This document shows, one piece after another, positions 11,069 through 20,903 of a stretch of 64,000 bases of DNA. The translations under genes and the position numbers were made by a program. The notes beneath the pieces are model-generated. The model searched no databases and had not been told where the DNA came from. It worked only from the letters and a program-made list of their open reading frames with translations. The DNA is from Fonsecaea monophora (lineage: Eukaryota; Ascomycota; Eurotiomycetes; Chaetothyriales; Herpotrichiellaceae), in assembly GCF_001642475.1 (NCBI RefSeq), contig NW_019173954.1, positions 124,001 to 188,000 of the forward strand. Reading direction: 5' to 3'. The number at the start of each line of letters is the position of its first letter. Position 1 is the stretch's first letter.

Positions 11069-12817
11069 CTACAACCCCAGATTCCCGAAGCTCCATGTAG
11101 GCTCTGTTTCTCGTTCTGTCTCGGTCTCGGTCTCAGTCTTGGCCTGGGCGTTGGCGTTCCCGTTCCCGTTCTCGTTCCACGTGCCTCCAGTGGAGGGGGT
11201 GTTCTGGGATGGAGCATCTACCGTCTCTGATCCTTTGATGCGTTCCGTAGGTGGTCCTGAGGTGGCACTGCGAAGAGAGCAAGGATGATTTGGTGGGATC
11301 GATGTATGTGCAGGTCTTGGGCTATGAGAGGGTGACGTCGGCGAGCGGATGCACTCTTCAGACAGTTCTCGAGGAGTGGCATAATCTGCCTGGCACGGGG
11401 GAGTTGGGTGGGAGGCTTCGTGACCTGGTTTCTGTGGGCGACGTCCAGCGCTTTGGATAACCGAACCCCGTATTTGTCGCCCTGGTCTCGGTCCTCTTCT
11501 GTCATTTTCATGCCTTGGCGTGCCGTGGTCAGGTCTCCGTTGTACCTGAGTGCTCGTCTGCGAATTGTCTGGACGCGTTTGTGTAGGTGGCCGAAAGCCG
11601 TCAGTCCCATGCTGGTTCCGGTTTTGAGGTTGATCTCGGGGGAATCTAGGGTGACGAGGCTGACAACGGACTGGCCAATTTGGGAACAAATGAGGAGGTT
11701 GTATGTTATCAAGGCATTCTTCGTCCTCAGTAAACATGACGAAATTATTGTGAACAGCGATACTACCTGAGGATTCATGGCGGTCCGCGCCGCATCTGCG
11801 ACGGTTGTGCGCACCCTGATCATTGTCCCATTGGCGACCTTTTTGGATGGAATTGAGATTACCTCCTCCACGGAGCGATCCTGTTCGGCGGCGCGGTAGA
11901 GAAATTTGATCTTGAGCTTCGGCCTGCTTCTGCGCTACTCGCTTGCGAAGAGCGTTACCGATCCGTGGAAATGGTTGCGGATTTGGAGTGTCGTGCAAAG
12001 AGGTCGCACAAGAAGTATTTGTGTCTAAAGGCACCTTTTCGACTCCCGCGTCGGCGCTGGAGAGAGTGGCTTTCTTGTCCGAATGCTTCTTGGGCCGCAA
12101 AAGCCACTTTCTGAGTAGAGGAAAAAGCTTTCTGTGCTTCTTGCCGTCCGCCGGAAGAGAAGTATTAGCTGGAAACGGCCATCCTTCGTTTGTCTTGTGG
12201 ACGTCCTTAGGACCCGGCGCTGGTACTGGTACCGATTCTTGATCTGTGTCATCCCAGTTAACCTGTTGCGGCGGTGCGGGTCTGGTCGTATCACTGGAGG
12301 TCTCTTTCAAGGAGGGGTTTGCATGTTCTGCTGAGACGTGGTCAGAAGTTTCCTCTCGCGGCGCTGCAGTTAGTCTAACCCGCTTCCTCCACTCCCTCGA
12401 GTAGATGGAGCAAGGCGGGAGATTTTTGGCCGGTCGCTCGCACCGACCAGAGAACTTGATACGCGTTTCATTCGGGTCTATGGGACCAGACGAGATACAC
12501 TCGTTCTGTCGCTGTCCACAATTGTGTCCGTCCTCCCTTGTGGCAAGATGATCAAGATGCTCTCGACGTTGATAGGGCAATCCATCTGAAAGAGCCATAC
12601 CTATACCCTCGTTGGTGTCACTCGGAGACAGTGAACTCGTCTTCGAATCATCCCGGACAACAGGGCTTCCAACATCAAAGCTCAAGTCAAGTTTCGAGTC
12701 CAAGAAGTCGAAATCGAAGGCGAGATCCGCCACTGAAGGTGCTGAGGGCGTTTCGGATGGGCAATCTCGATGCGTGCCTCGTAGATAGTGCTCTCTGGTC
12801 CGGGTAAATCGATCCAT
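11069..12817 (-). CDS. hypothetical low-complexity protein
   Basis: One uninterrupted frame of 582 aa from an ATG at 12817. I recognise no family. Seen: an acidic N-terminus with ADLAFDFDFLDSKLDLSFD, a basic cluster near 235-250 (KKHRKLFPLLRKWLLRPKKH), then a long Pro/Arg/Ser/Thr/Asn-rich tail with few hydrophobic residues, ending in NGNGNANAQ and alternating Thr-Glu dipeptides. This suggests a mainly disordered protein, perhaps nuclear given the basic patches, but no function can be assigned. The Thr-Glu and Asn-Gly runs are encoded by hexamer-like DNA repeats near 11105-11175. Another frame on the same strand stays open for 217 codons (11871-11218), so the true frame of the C-terminal part is not certain, and an undetected intron is possible. 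Confidence 0.5.
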   Translation of the reverse strand: MDRFTRTREHYLRGTHRDCPSETPSAPSVADLAFDFDFLDSKLDLSFDVGSPVVRDDSKTSSLSPSDTNEGIGMALSDGLPYQRREHLDHLATREDGHNCGQRQNECISSGPIDPNETRIKFSGRCERPAKNLPPCSIYSREWRKRVRLTAAPREETSDHVSAEHANPSLKETSSDTTRPAPPQQVNWDDTDQESVPVPAPGPKDVHKTNEGWPFPANTSLPADGKKHRKLFPLLRKWLLRPKKHSDKKATLSSADAGVEKVPLDTNTSCATSLHDTPNPQPFPRIGNALRKRVAQKQAEAQDQISLPRRRTGSLRGGGNLNSIQKGRQWDNDQGAHNRRRCGADRHESSGSIAVHNNFVMFTEDEECLDNIQPPHLFPNWPVRCQPRHPRFPRDQPQNRNQHGTDGFRPPTQTRPDNSQTSTQVQRRPDHGTPRHENDRRGPRPGRQIRGSVIQSAGRRPQKPGHEASHPTPPCQADYATPRELSEECIRSPTSPSHSPRPAHTSIPPNHPCSLRSATSGPPTERIKGSETVDAPSQNTPSTGGTWNENGNGNANAQAKTETETETERETEPTWSFGNLGL

Positions 12818-13300
12818 TTTTTCTGCAAGATCGAGAGTCTCCAGCTAGATCAGTTGTAGCTCGCAGTGAATCCTGTTCCAGAAAGCAGCCAGGAGGACGT
12901 CTAGAGTCTAGACGACAAGGTACGATGGTCCGACGACGGTGACAAAAGACAAAGCAGATTTGAAAAAAAGGAAGATCAGCAGCAAGGAACAGTCACTGTG
13001 AGCTGCTGACCGTGTCGTTGAGGCTCCCTTCAGGCCGGATATTGTCTGGGTCATCAAAGATACGAGCTGTTGATCAGGAACCGGAAGAAACTTTAGCTGT
13101 AGAGTTCGGAAATGGAATGTTGACTCCAAGCTGGCTGTGTGGACGACTGAAGTGACACCGTTGATGTAAGAGACAGGTGAAACATAGTGAATACCGGCTT
13201 GTAGTGTCAACCAACACGATGAAAATGACCAATTTGCTGCGCTCAATAATCCCTCATCGATTCAACAGTGACAGTCAAACTGCTGGGTTACTTCCAGCTT
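12818..13300. other. intergenic: promoter of hypothetical gene and RRB1 3' UTR
   Basis: Both flanking genes are on the minus strand. No coding signal or recognised motif. Confidence 0.4.
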
Positions 13301-14836
13301 CTAGACGCTGATTGTCTTGAAAACTCCCAGACCGCTTCCACCTGTGACCATGACCGTGCCGGGCATTTGTGGATGCCAGTGTAGTTCTTTGCCGTCTTCA
13401 ACATGATGAATAAACAGTAATTGCGGAGGGACCTTTTCGGCACCTTCGCCCAAGCCCAAGCCTGCTTCTCTACCATATTCCTCGTCATCAAGCTCGACTG
13501 CGAGATCCCACAGAGTTGCAGTGTTGTCGGCGCAAGCAACAGCCACCACGCTGTCGTCCGTTGGGTGCCATTCTATCGAAGTGATGGGTTTCTTGTGGAA
13601 GTGAAAGTTGGCGACGGGACTTGGTTTGACCTGCGAACCGGGTGGCGCCCCTGACTGAGGCTTCCACTGACGCAAGTCCCATACCGCCCATTCGCCGTCA
13701 TCCGCCCCAGTAGCGAGTAGATGGAAAGTCTGGCGCGACCACGACATGACGTTGACATCGGTGTTGCTGATCTTCACGTCCACAGCTGGCTTGCGACTCT
13801 TACTCCGCGCATCCCACACCTTAACAGTGCCATCGGAGCTTGCAGATGCAAACACAAATTTCTCATTAGGTGACCATTGAAGCTCTTCTACTGCGTCGGT
13901 GTGGCCGACAAATGCCCTGGTGTCGGTTACCCAGCCACCACCCTCGGTGCGTTGTGTGCTGAATATTTGTCCAGCATTGTCACCAGACAGAAGTCGGCCG
14001 TTTGGATGAGAGGAAGTTGGTGCCCAATCTAGTGCGTAGCCTTCTGTTTTGTGCATTCGCAGGGTACTGAGCGGCTTCGAGGCGTTTGGAGGCAGTGTGT
14101 AGCCAGGTGTGGAGAGAGAATGGAGATATGGTGAGACGTCATGAATCAGAACCTGACCATTTTCTAGGGATGTCGCTGTCAATGTCTGAGGTATTTGAGT
14201 CACGTCGGCATTGGCAGACGCTGGCTGGAATGCTCTGATTCTATTGGTTGTGCTTGGGAGCGGTATCGATCTCGACTCAAGCACAGGGTCAGAGGAGCCC
14301 TCATCGTCACCGTCATCGTCGCTGTCGCTCTCCGAGTCCGTCTGATTGCCACGATCCATCTTGGACAGACTGCTCAACCGCAAAACGTACAATTCATTCT
14401 CTTTGGCGCGTGACGACTCGGCCTGAGTCCCCGCAACCGCATAGACTGTTCTTGGATATTGCTTGCGGTCATCTCCCAAGTTATCTCGTACAACGTCAAA
14501 GGACAGACACGGCCACGTCGTCGACATCAGGTGAAGCATCTCGTAAGTGGAAGGATCCGGTGTCAGCGACATTCCAGGTTGTAGTATCGACCGGCCCGGG
14601 ATAAATGTTTGCTCCTTTGTGTCAACATCCATAGCATCTTGCGCCTGCTCCGCTTCTCTTTCAGCGTCTGGTCGCCCGTCAACCCCCGCCTCCATGATCT
14701 CGTCTTCCGACTCGTATTCATCTTCGAATTCATCTTCAAAGTCGAGGGTGGGGTCACCGTTTGCGCTCGAGTCTGGCCGTTGCCCTGCCTTGAGGGACTC
14801 TAGGTTTTCCTGGTTCTCGGCGCTTCTTTTCGACAT
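13301..14836 (-). CDS. RRB1: ribosome assembly chaperone Rrb1 / GRWD1 (WD40)
   Basis: Single exon, 511 aa, starting at the ATG at 14836 (MSKRSAENQ). Residues about 30-60 form a long acidic run (DFEDEFEDEYESEDE), as in the glutamate-rich WD protein GRWD1. Then comes the CAF1/RbAp-type entry motif PGRSILQPGMSLTPDPSTYEMLH, followed by TWPCLSFDVVRD. The C-terminal half is a WD40 propeller; clear blades read VEELQWSPNEKFVFASASSDGTVKVWD and ITSIEWHPTDDSVVAVACADNTATLWD in part. In yeast Rrb1 binds newly made ribosomal protein L3 and is needed for 60S subunit assembly; it acts in cytosol, nucleus and nucleolus. Length agrees with fungal orthologues. It diverges from the SDR gene with about 650 bp between them. 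Confidence 0.93.
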   Translation of the reverse strand: MSKRSAENQENLESLKAGQRPDSSANGDPTLDFEDEFEDEYESEDEIMEAGVDGRPDAEREAEQAQDAMDVDTKEQTFIPGRSILQPGMSLTPDPSTYEMLHLMSTTWPCLSFDVVRDNLGDDRKQYPRTVYAVAGTQAESSRAKENELYVLRLSSLSKMDRGNQTDSESDSDDDGDDEGSSDPVLESRSIPLPSTTNRIRAFQPASANADVTQIPQTLTATSLENGQVLIHDVSPYLHSLSTPGYTLPPNASKPLSTLRMHKTEGYALDWAPTSSHPNGRLLSGDNAGQIFSTQRTEGGGWVTDTRAFVGHTDAVEELQWSPNEKFVFASASSDGTVKVWDARSKSRKPAVDVKISNTDVNVMSWSRQTFHLLATGADDGEWAVWDLRQWKPQSGAPPGSQVKPSPVANFHFHKKPITSIEWHPTDDSVVAVACADNTATLWDLAVELDDEEYGREAGLGLGEGAEKVPPQLLFIHHVEDGKELHWHPQMPGTVMVTGGSGLGVFKTISV

Positions 14837-15482
14837 CTTGGGCCTTGGGGGTATTTCTTCACCGTGTAAAAATTGAAGCAATGCGTCGTAACGGCTCAGC
14901 AGAACTACATTTTTGGACTCCGCACATGAATTTCGAAATTATTTTTTTCTCCAACAGAATGCTTATGTAATATAGTCACGTGAAACGGTGGGACGTTTGA
15001 TGCGCAAAGACTTCGTGTACCTTTGCTTCTAGGTGTGTCACGGTGTATGTGAGTTACTCCAAAGATTCATACTGTACTTGCCTCCCGGCATCCAGAGGCC
15101 CTTCCGGTGGAAACCCAGTTCCAGGTAAGAGTCGAGACATAGCCGCCTCTTTACCGCCTAACCACAACGGCTAATCCACGAATAGAGGATGAGCCTCGGC
15201 TCTTCTAAGGGCCCGCCCCCAGATATGGAGATCCTCCAGACAGCTAAAGTCTCCCGCACTTCATACCTACGGAATTGAGTGCTTAGTTTCGACGGTAAAA
15301 GCGCTTACTCTTTACATTGTCTAGAGGAGGAGAATAATAGTTGAGTCGACACCTGCCTCTGCGCCTCGAACCAGGTCAACTCCTGCTGTGCCATACTCCC
15401 ATCTCGCCGCCGACCGCATCCGCGACCCCGAAAATCCGCTCTCCATTCCTCGGTCCTCGAGTCTTCACAGACATAAAAGACA
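14837..15482. promoter_or_regulatory. divergent promoter region RRB1 / SDR
   Basis: 646 bp between two divergent start codons. It carries a TCACGTGA palindrome at 14976-14983, the core of bHLH (Cbf1-like) sites, about 140 bp upstream of RRB1. Which gene it serves is an inference. Confidence 0.5.
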
Positions 15483-16504
15483 ATGACGGCTGCACCCAAG
15501 AGACGCCTCGCGGCACTGTCCAAGCAACTGGCGGAAGGCATACCATCTGAGGGCACCTTTGAAGAGATTCCTCGTGTCAGACACGTCGCAGAAAGCTCAA
15601 CAGGCCCAAGAGTCAAGGGAAAGGTTGCCATCGTGACTGGTAGGCCCAAATCACACAACACTTGACGTGCTCAAGGCGTGTCTAAGAAACTAATTCTCAT
15701 GCTCTTTGATCTTTAGGATGCAACTCTCCCATCGGCATCGGTCGAGCGTCTGCGCACCAATATGCCCAGAACGGCGCGAAGGCGGTCTACATCTGTGACT
15801 ATGATGACAAGTATTTGGAAATGCACAAGCGGGAAATTGCGTCCTTGTACCCCGAATGCGAGGTGCACTGCGTGAAAATGGACGTCGGAGAGGAATCACA
15901 GGTCAAAGCAGTGGTGGACCAATGCCTGGCGAAATACGGCAGACTGGACATCATGTTTGCAAATGCTGGCATTACCGGTGTCCCCAATACCTTCGAACAT
16001 ATCTCGGCCGAGGCGTTTATGAACACAATGAGGGTTAATGCACTGGGTGTGTTCCTCTGTTTCAAATATGCCGCCATCGCAATGCAGAAAACGGGTCCCG
16101 AGAAGAAGTACCCTGGAGGCAGCATCATCGGCACTGCGTCGGTGGCTGGGATCCGGTCGAACGCGGGCGGCACGGACTACAGTGCAAGCAAAAGTGCAGT
16201 GATCTCGTTGGCGCAGACCATGTCCTACCAATTAAGTGGAACGGGCGTAAGGGTGAATGCCATCTGCCCAGGTGTGATCGAGACCGGAATGACCAAACCC
16301 ATGTATGATGCAGCCCGGACCCGGGGCACGGAGAGGAAGATTGGCCAGCTCAATCCGTTGCAGAGGGGCGCTGTAGCCGATGAGGTCGCCAGAGTCGCCT
16401 TGTTCTTGGGGAGTGACGAAGCTAGCTACGTCAATGGTCAGGCGTGGGCCGTGTGTGGTGGGCTGAGTGCTGGACATCCTTTTGTTCCTGGTAAACTCGC
16501 TTGA
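15483..16504 (+). CDS. short-chain dehydrogenase/reductase (SDR)
   Basis: Two exons (15483-15639, 15717-16504; intron 77 nt, GTAGGC...TTTAG) give 314 aa. Rossmann-fold features: cofactor loop TG53-CNSPI-GIG (glycine motif two residues longer than the classical TGxxxGxG), NAG at 135-137, Ser194 in GTASVAG and the catalytic Tyr207-x-x-x-Lys211 in YSASK, then the usual PG in AICPGVIETGM. The acidic residue after beta-2 (CDYDD, near 80) suggests NAD(H) over NADP(H). A 45-residue N-terminal extension precedes the fold. It is an oxidoreductase of unknown alcohol/ketone substrate, probably cytosolic. It ends 25 bp from the convergent BCD1 stop codon, so their 3' UTRs must overlap. Confidence 0.9.
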
Positions 16505-16529
16505 AATTCATAGATCTGGCATAGTAGAA

Positions 16530-17717
16530 TCAGCCATTCAGGTCCTTTTGAAGGACCTCCAGAACTTTCGTCTCATCAATGTTGTCCAGAGCAGCAAGCT
16601 TTTCCTCATCTACTTTGTTCCCCGGGGAATAGGTTGGCAGGTTGATCGTTACTTCCGCCCCATATTGTTCGTTGTACCTTTCCTCGGTAATAAATGGAGC
16701 AGGCAAATCCTGAGGGGCTTCTTGTCGAACATAAAAAGTCGGAAACTCCAGAAAGGTCTGGTTGCGGAGAACGTCAACCAATTTCGACTCCGGCGCAACA
16801 GGAATCAGACATTTCACTTTTGAAATTGTGTTTGGCTTGAAAAGATAAAACTTGAGATTATGTGACGAATGCGGAGTTTCTGTGCGTTGTGGATTTTCCC
16901 GTGTCGGACCATGAGTCGTGTCGGTAGCCTTCTGATCAGTGACGAGTCCGTGTACAGGTGATTCGGATTCTCCTTTTGCATGCCCAGTACATGGGGTTCC
17001 CGCGTTGACCGCTCCGGTGGTGACAGGTCGAGTAGATTGATCGGCAGGCTGAGGGGCTGAGACGGACGTTGTTTCAGCGTCACTTCGCTTGCGTTTCTTG
17101 CGGTTGACGGCGTGTTTTCCAAATGCACTTAGAAAGGCTTCCTCAACGGTCCTCGACTCGAGCACGTTGCAAACTCTCTTGTCGCCATCGTAGCATAGCC
17201 ATTCCGTCGTCCACATGATGCACTTTCCGTGGGCCGCCCAGTGTGACTTGTTTTGTTTGTTTCTCGACAGCCCTTGAGGGGCCTTGATCAAACATATTCC
17301 CCTCTCTTCGAGCTCGGCATCAAACTTGCGTCTGGCCTCTTGCCCCTTCCGTACGACACCACTGGGAACCAGATCGATGCCCTTGCCCTGCGCAAGTTCG
17401 TCCGCGCGTGCCAGGGATCTTTCGACAGTAGTGATGAAGTTGAAGTCTTGATCGACAGAGGCTGGTGTGGCCAGATCAGCTCGCTTCCGGTAGGCAGTAG
17501 GGTCTCGAACGCCTGAGCACTGAGCCCAGGTCTTGTGGCGCTTGACGCATGGCAGGGAGCATGTGTGGACGCCACATCGAGGACAAGTGTATTTGATGGG
17601 ATTGACGTGGCTGTCCAAGATGCAGGATTTAGTCGTGGTCCAAAAGTAGCAGCAGATTCAAGCTTACCAAATAGCACAGAGATCGGTCAACAACACGTCA
17701 CTTCCTGTTTCCTGCAT
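16530..17717 (-). CDS. BCD1: box C/D snoRNP assembly protein Bcd1 (HIT zinc finger)
   Basis: Two exons (17717-17668, 17610-16530; intron 57 nt, GTAAGC...GGACAG) give 376 aa. The splice joins LCAIC to HVNPIKYTCPRCGVHTCSLPCVKRH, completing a zf-HIT zinc finger at residues about 14-48; neither exon encodes it alone. Next come KTWAQCSG and RDPTAYRK, then DFNFITTVERSLARAD, all typical of Bcd1/ZNHIT6. The middle (about 200-270) is a Ser/Thr-rich spacer, and the C-terminus carries EVTINLPTYSPG. Bcd1 is needed for stable box C/D snoRNAs and thus rRNA methylation and processing; it acts in the nucleus with the R2TP machinery. Length matches fungal orthologues. Confidence 0.9.
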
Positions 17718-20700
17718 AGCATCGTCAAAACTAACAAGGCATAGCACTGCAGAAGCATGTAAATGTGTAAGTTATTGACGGAATTCACCAAGATGGTGCA
17801 GGATTTCCTTCGTTTTCTTTTTTGTTATCGATAACGAAGGTGGCACTCCACACCGGGAAGAAACTCGACGTCACTGTGCAGCCTCGTTCAAGAGTCGCGC
17901 CCATGGAACACAGGCAACGAGGATAACCGAAAGCTCGTGTCAACACAGCAATCATGCGGTGATGAAATTAGAGACGTTACGTTGCATGTGACGCACACAT
18001 TGGACGATGTAGTTTGAATTAGATCTGCTACTCGTTGGTTCCTGGTAAGCGGACTTCCACCTAGCATGATCAATCGCTATCATGACCTGAACGCTGGGAA
18101 AGATATAGGGCGGTATTGTCTGCTGTGGTAGTCGTGTAGGTCGAAATAGCTGCGGTTGAATTCCTGTAACCACACAATATTGACGACCAGCCATTTTGCG
18201 ATTCATTCCCTGAAGAGCTGGGTAGGTTCATCACTTTGTTTCACCCAGCGAGTCATACCAGCATCAGTTTTTGAACCGAACATACCAGACTCCAAACACA
18301 TTGTCTGTTAATGGGCTCCTGGAATCACCACAAGACCTCCGGGCCTTTCAGAGCACACCGCTATCAATTCAGTCTCGACTCGACTTTGATCCTCCCTAAC
18401 AGAACGAGCCGTGAATGACAGCAGCCTACCTACCCTGGGCTAGGTTCCCTTGGCTTCAGCAGAGTTCATTGAGGCCAAGTGCTGGGCCTGGAGACCGGCG
18501 ATAACTTGCACATGTGAGAAAAGTGGGCTTGAGTTGGCCGAGACTGCTGACAGGGTAAGAGGCAGTAGCAGCAACTTCAAGCAGATAGAGCGAAGTGCCC
18601 CTCTGGTTCTCATTCTTTTCTCCATGTGAGTGCGTGTTGTAGTCACCTGGACTGGCTAACGGCACAGAGAACTCAAAAGTAGATCGCACGTGGGATTCGA
18701 TGAGCTGGAGTGGCGATTCATTGGGTAACGCAACAACCGACATGAATTGCCTTTACCACTCCCTTGCAGCGGGATCGGACAAAGAGTATATCCTGGTAAA
18801 TCTAGATGATGTGCTGTGGCTTCTGGCGTGCGAGGACACGTACCGAGTGATGCTCCAGTTGATGGCATCCTAGAAGCTCGATTGGACGCACTCCGAGCGG
18901 CAACCCCACGGACTCCTCTGCATGGAGCAGCAGTCGTTCTGGGAGCTGAGATCAGCCCCTGAGGCGTGCAGCGTTACTTCTGGAAGCATTACCAGGCAAC
19001 CAGGAAACCTTGATCCGCGGCAACGGGCCAACAGGAGCATGTTTTGCATGCTAGACGGAATTGTAAATGCAGCTGATGGCTTGGATAGTCAGCCTTGACG
19101 TGAAACACATCCGAACACGGTCTGGAATTGCAAACCAGACGGCAATCTTCTCCTAGTCATCTCCTTGCTGCATGGGGCGTGTAACTCTCTATGTCGTTGG
19201 CGCGCGGACTCTATGATTCATTACTGCTGGCAAGATGCGGACTGGAGTAGCAAAAACCTTGAGTGCAGCATAGACCAATTGCGTGCTTGTTCTTGACATA
19301 AAGAGCATGTGGTCAGTAGCGAGGACGCGAAAGGCGTGACATTGACCTTGGTCAACTGTTCGTATTCGTCCTTGTGCGCGGCGAATTCCCACCAAATGGG
19401 TTAAAAAGAATACTCCGTGCCCAGATGTCGCGACACGCCTGGAACTCAACCTATTTTCTGGACAAAGCAACAGAATCTGTACCTCGTAGAGTGCGGAGAG
19501 CTAGGAGGGGTATCCAGTGGTCTGTACCCACCAAAGGAAAGCCGAGAAGCTCAGGAAGGCAAGCCACAGTCAAGCAAGGGAGAGCAACCCAGAGAGAAGT
19601 TGAAACTCCCCCCACTCTTTCTGAAAGCCAACACAAGCACTTCGGGCCGCCGATGAGGAGGAGAAAGGAGGAGGCAATATTTCACCCCCAGAAAACCCAA
19701 AAAGCCTCAGCCAGGTGGTGATGGAAGTGGCCAAAAACAGCTTGCCACAGGATGGAGCTCCAGGCACACGTCCGTCACTTGGGCCATCAACCAAGTTTTG
19801 CTGGCTCATCACAGACAAGTGGGCCAGGATTCTTTGGTTGCAACCAAATTGAGGGCCGCTGGGCAAAAAGATCAAGCCAGGGTGCTGCAGGGCACCAGGG
19901 GTAGGCTCACCCCAAAACGGCCTCGTTCTTTGTGTGGCGGACAGCCCGACCTGAATAGTGTGTGTCTCTCAGCTCCTGGCTAGACCCAACCTGGAGGGCG
20001 ATGGGAAGGATAGCGTTTTTGGCTGTTGGAGGATTTGCGCCCAGGGAGACCCACGGGCACGGGTCAGGTACGAGGAGGCGGACTGGCGCGGGCGCAGGCG
20101 CAGGGCACAGAGATTCGCCATTCGGATTCGTGTACCTGGATTGGGGGGAAACTTTGTGCTCGACTAGGTAGAAGCAGACGGAGTTCTATTGTATGTGTGA
20201 GTAGATGGTATTGAAAGAAGATGGTACTCACGAGAAGTTCTCCATCCCAAGTAAGATGGCTCCGTATGTGTTGTGGTTGACCTGGGAAGAGAAATGAGGC
20301 GTGCAGGTACCTCACCAAGAGCCTTCACTGTGATGGTACCTACAAGGACAGAGGGGGGGCACCCATTCTCGGTTATGATGCTCCACAGCCCAGAGTGGTT
20401 TCTGACCCTTGCAAGCCTCATCTTGTTAGCTGCATATCCGGAGTCCACCACTTGCTAGTCCCAGCACTTGATGTGCCTCCGGCCGGCTTGGCCTGACACC
20501 TCTTGTTGCGCTTTCTCTCGCTTCCAATGCCAGATGGACTCCTGAAATCTATGGAGCTTCAATTGTGCCTCGCAACAAATCTCTCCTGGCACCTACGCCT
20601 GTTCCAGTACCCGTGGTGCTTTTCTATCCTCCCAACGGTCGGAGCCCGTTGATTTTTTCTTCCTTTCTTTACACCGCGGGGGTTGTACTTGTGCCACGTC

Positions 20701-20903
20701 TTTATCCCCTCCGTTTGTCGTCCTGAGGAGAAACAACAACGTTTGTTTTTCCTACGAGGATATATCCAGAGACAACACGTGCTGGGTTGCCTGGAGCTCC
20801 CTATCAGTTCTGGGCTGAGGTTCTGGAGGATTGATATCCTGGACCCTATACCATATCAGACGCTGAGACCAATCTCCATCCCTACCACCCTCGAACCGAC
20901 ACC
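17718..20903. other. 3.2-kb gene-free interval
   Basis: Lies between the divergent BCD1 and DENN genes. The ends should hold their promoters; 20460-20903 is pyrimidine-rich and reads like a promoter and 5' leader. Between about 18.4 and 20.4 kb many open frames of 60-115 codons occur on both strands, but none has a domain, a signal peptide or a splice-linked continuation I can support. No terminal repeats or transposase motif seen. It may hold a non-coding RNA, a decayed element or simply a long regulatory region. Confidence 0.45.
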
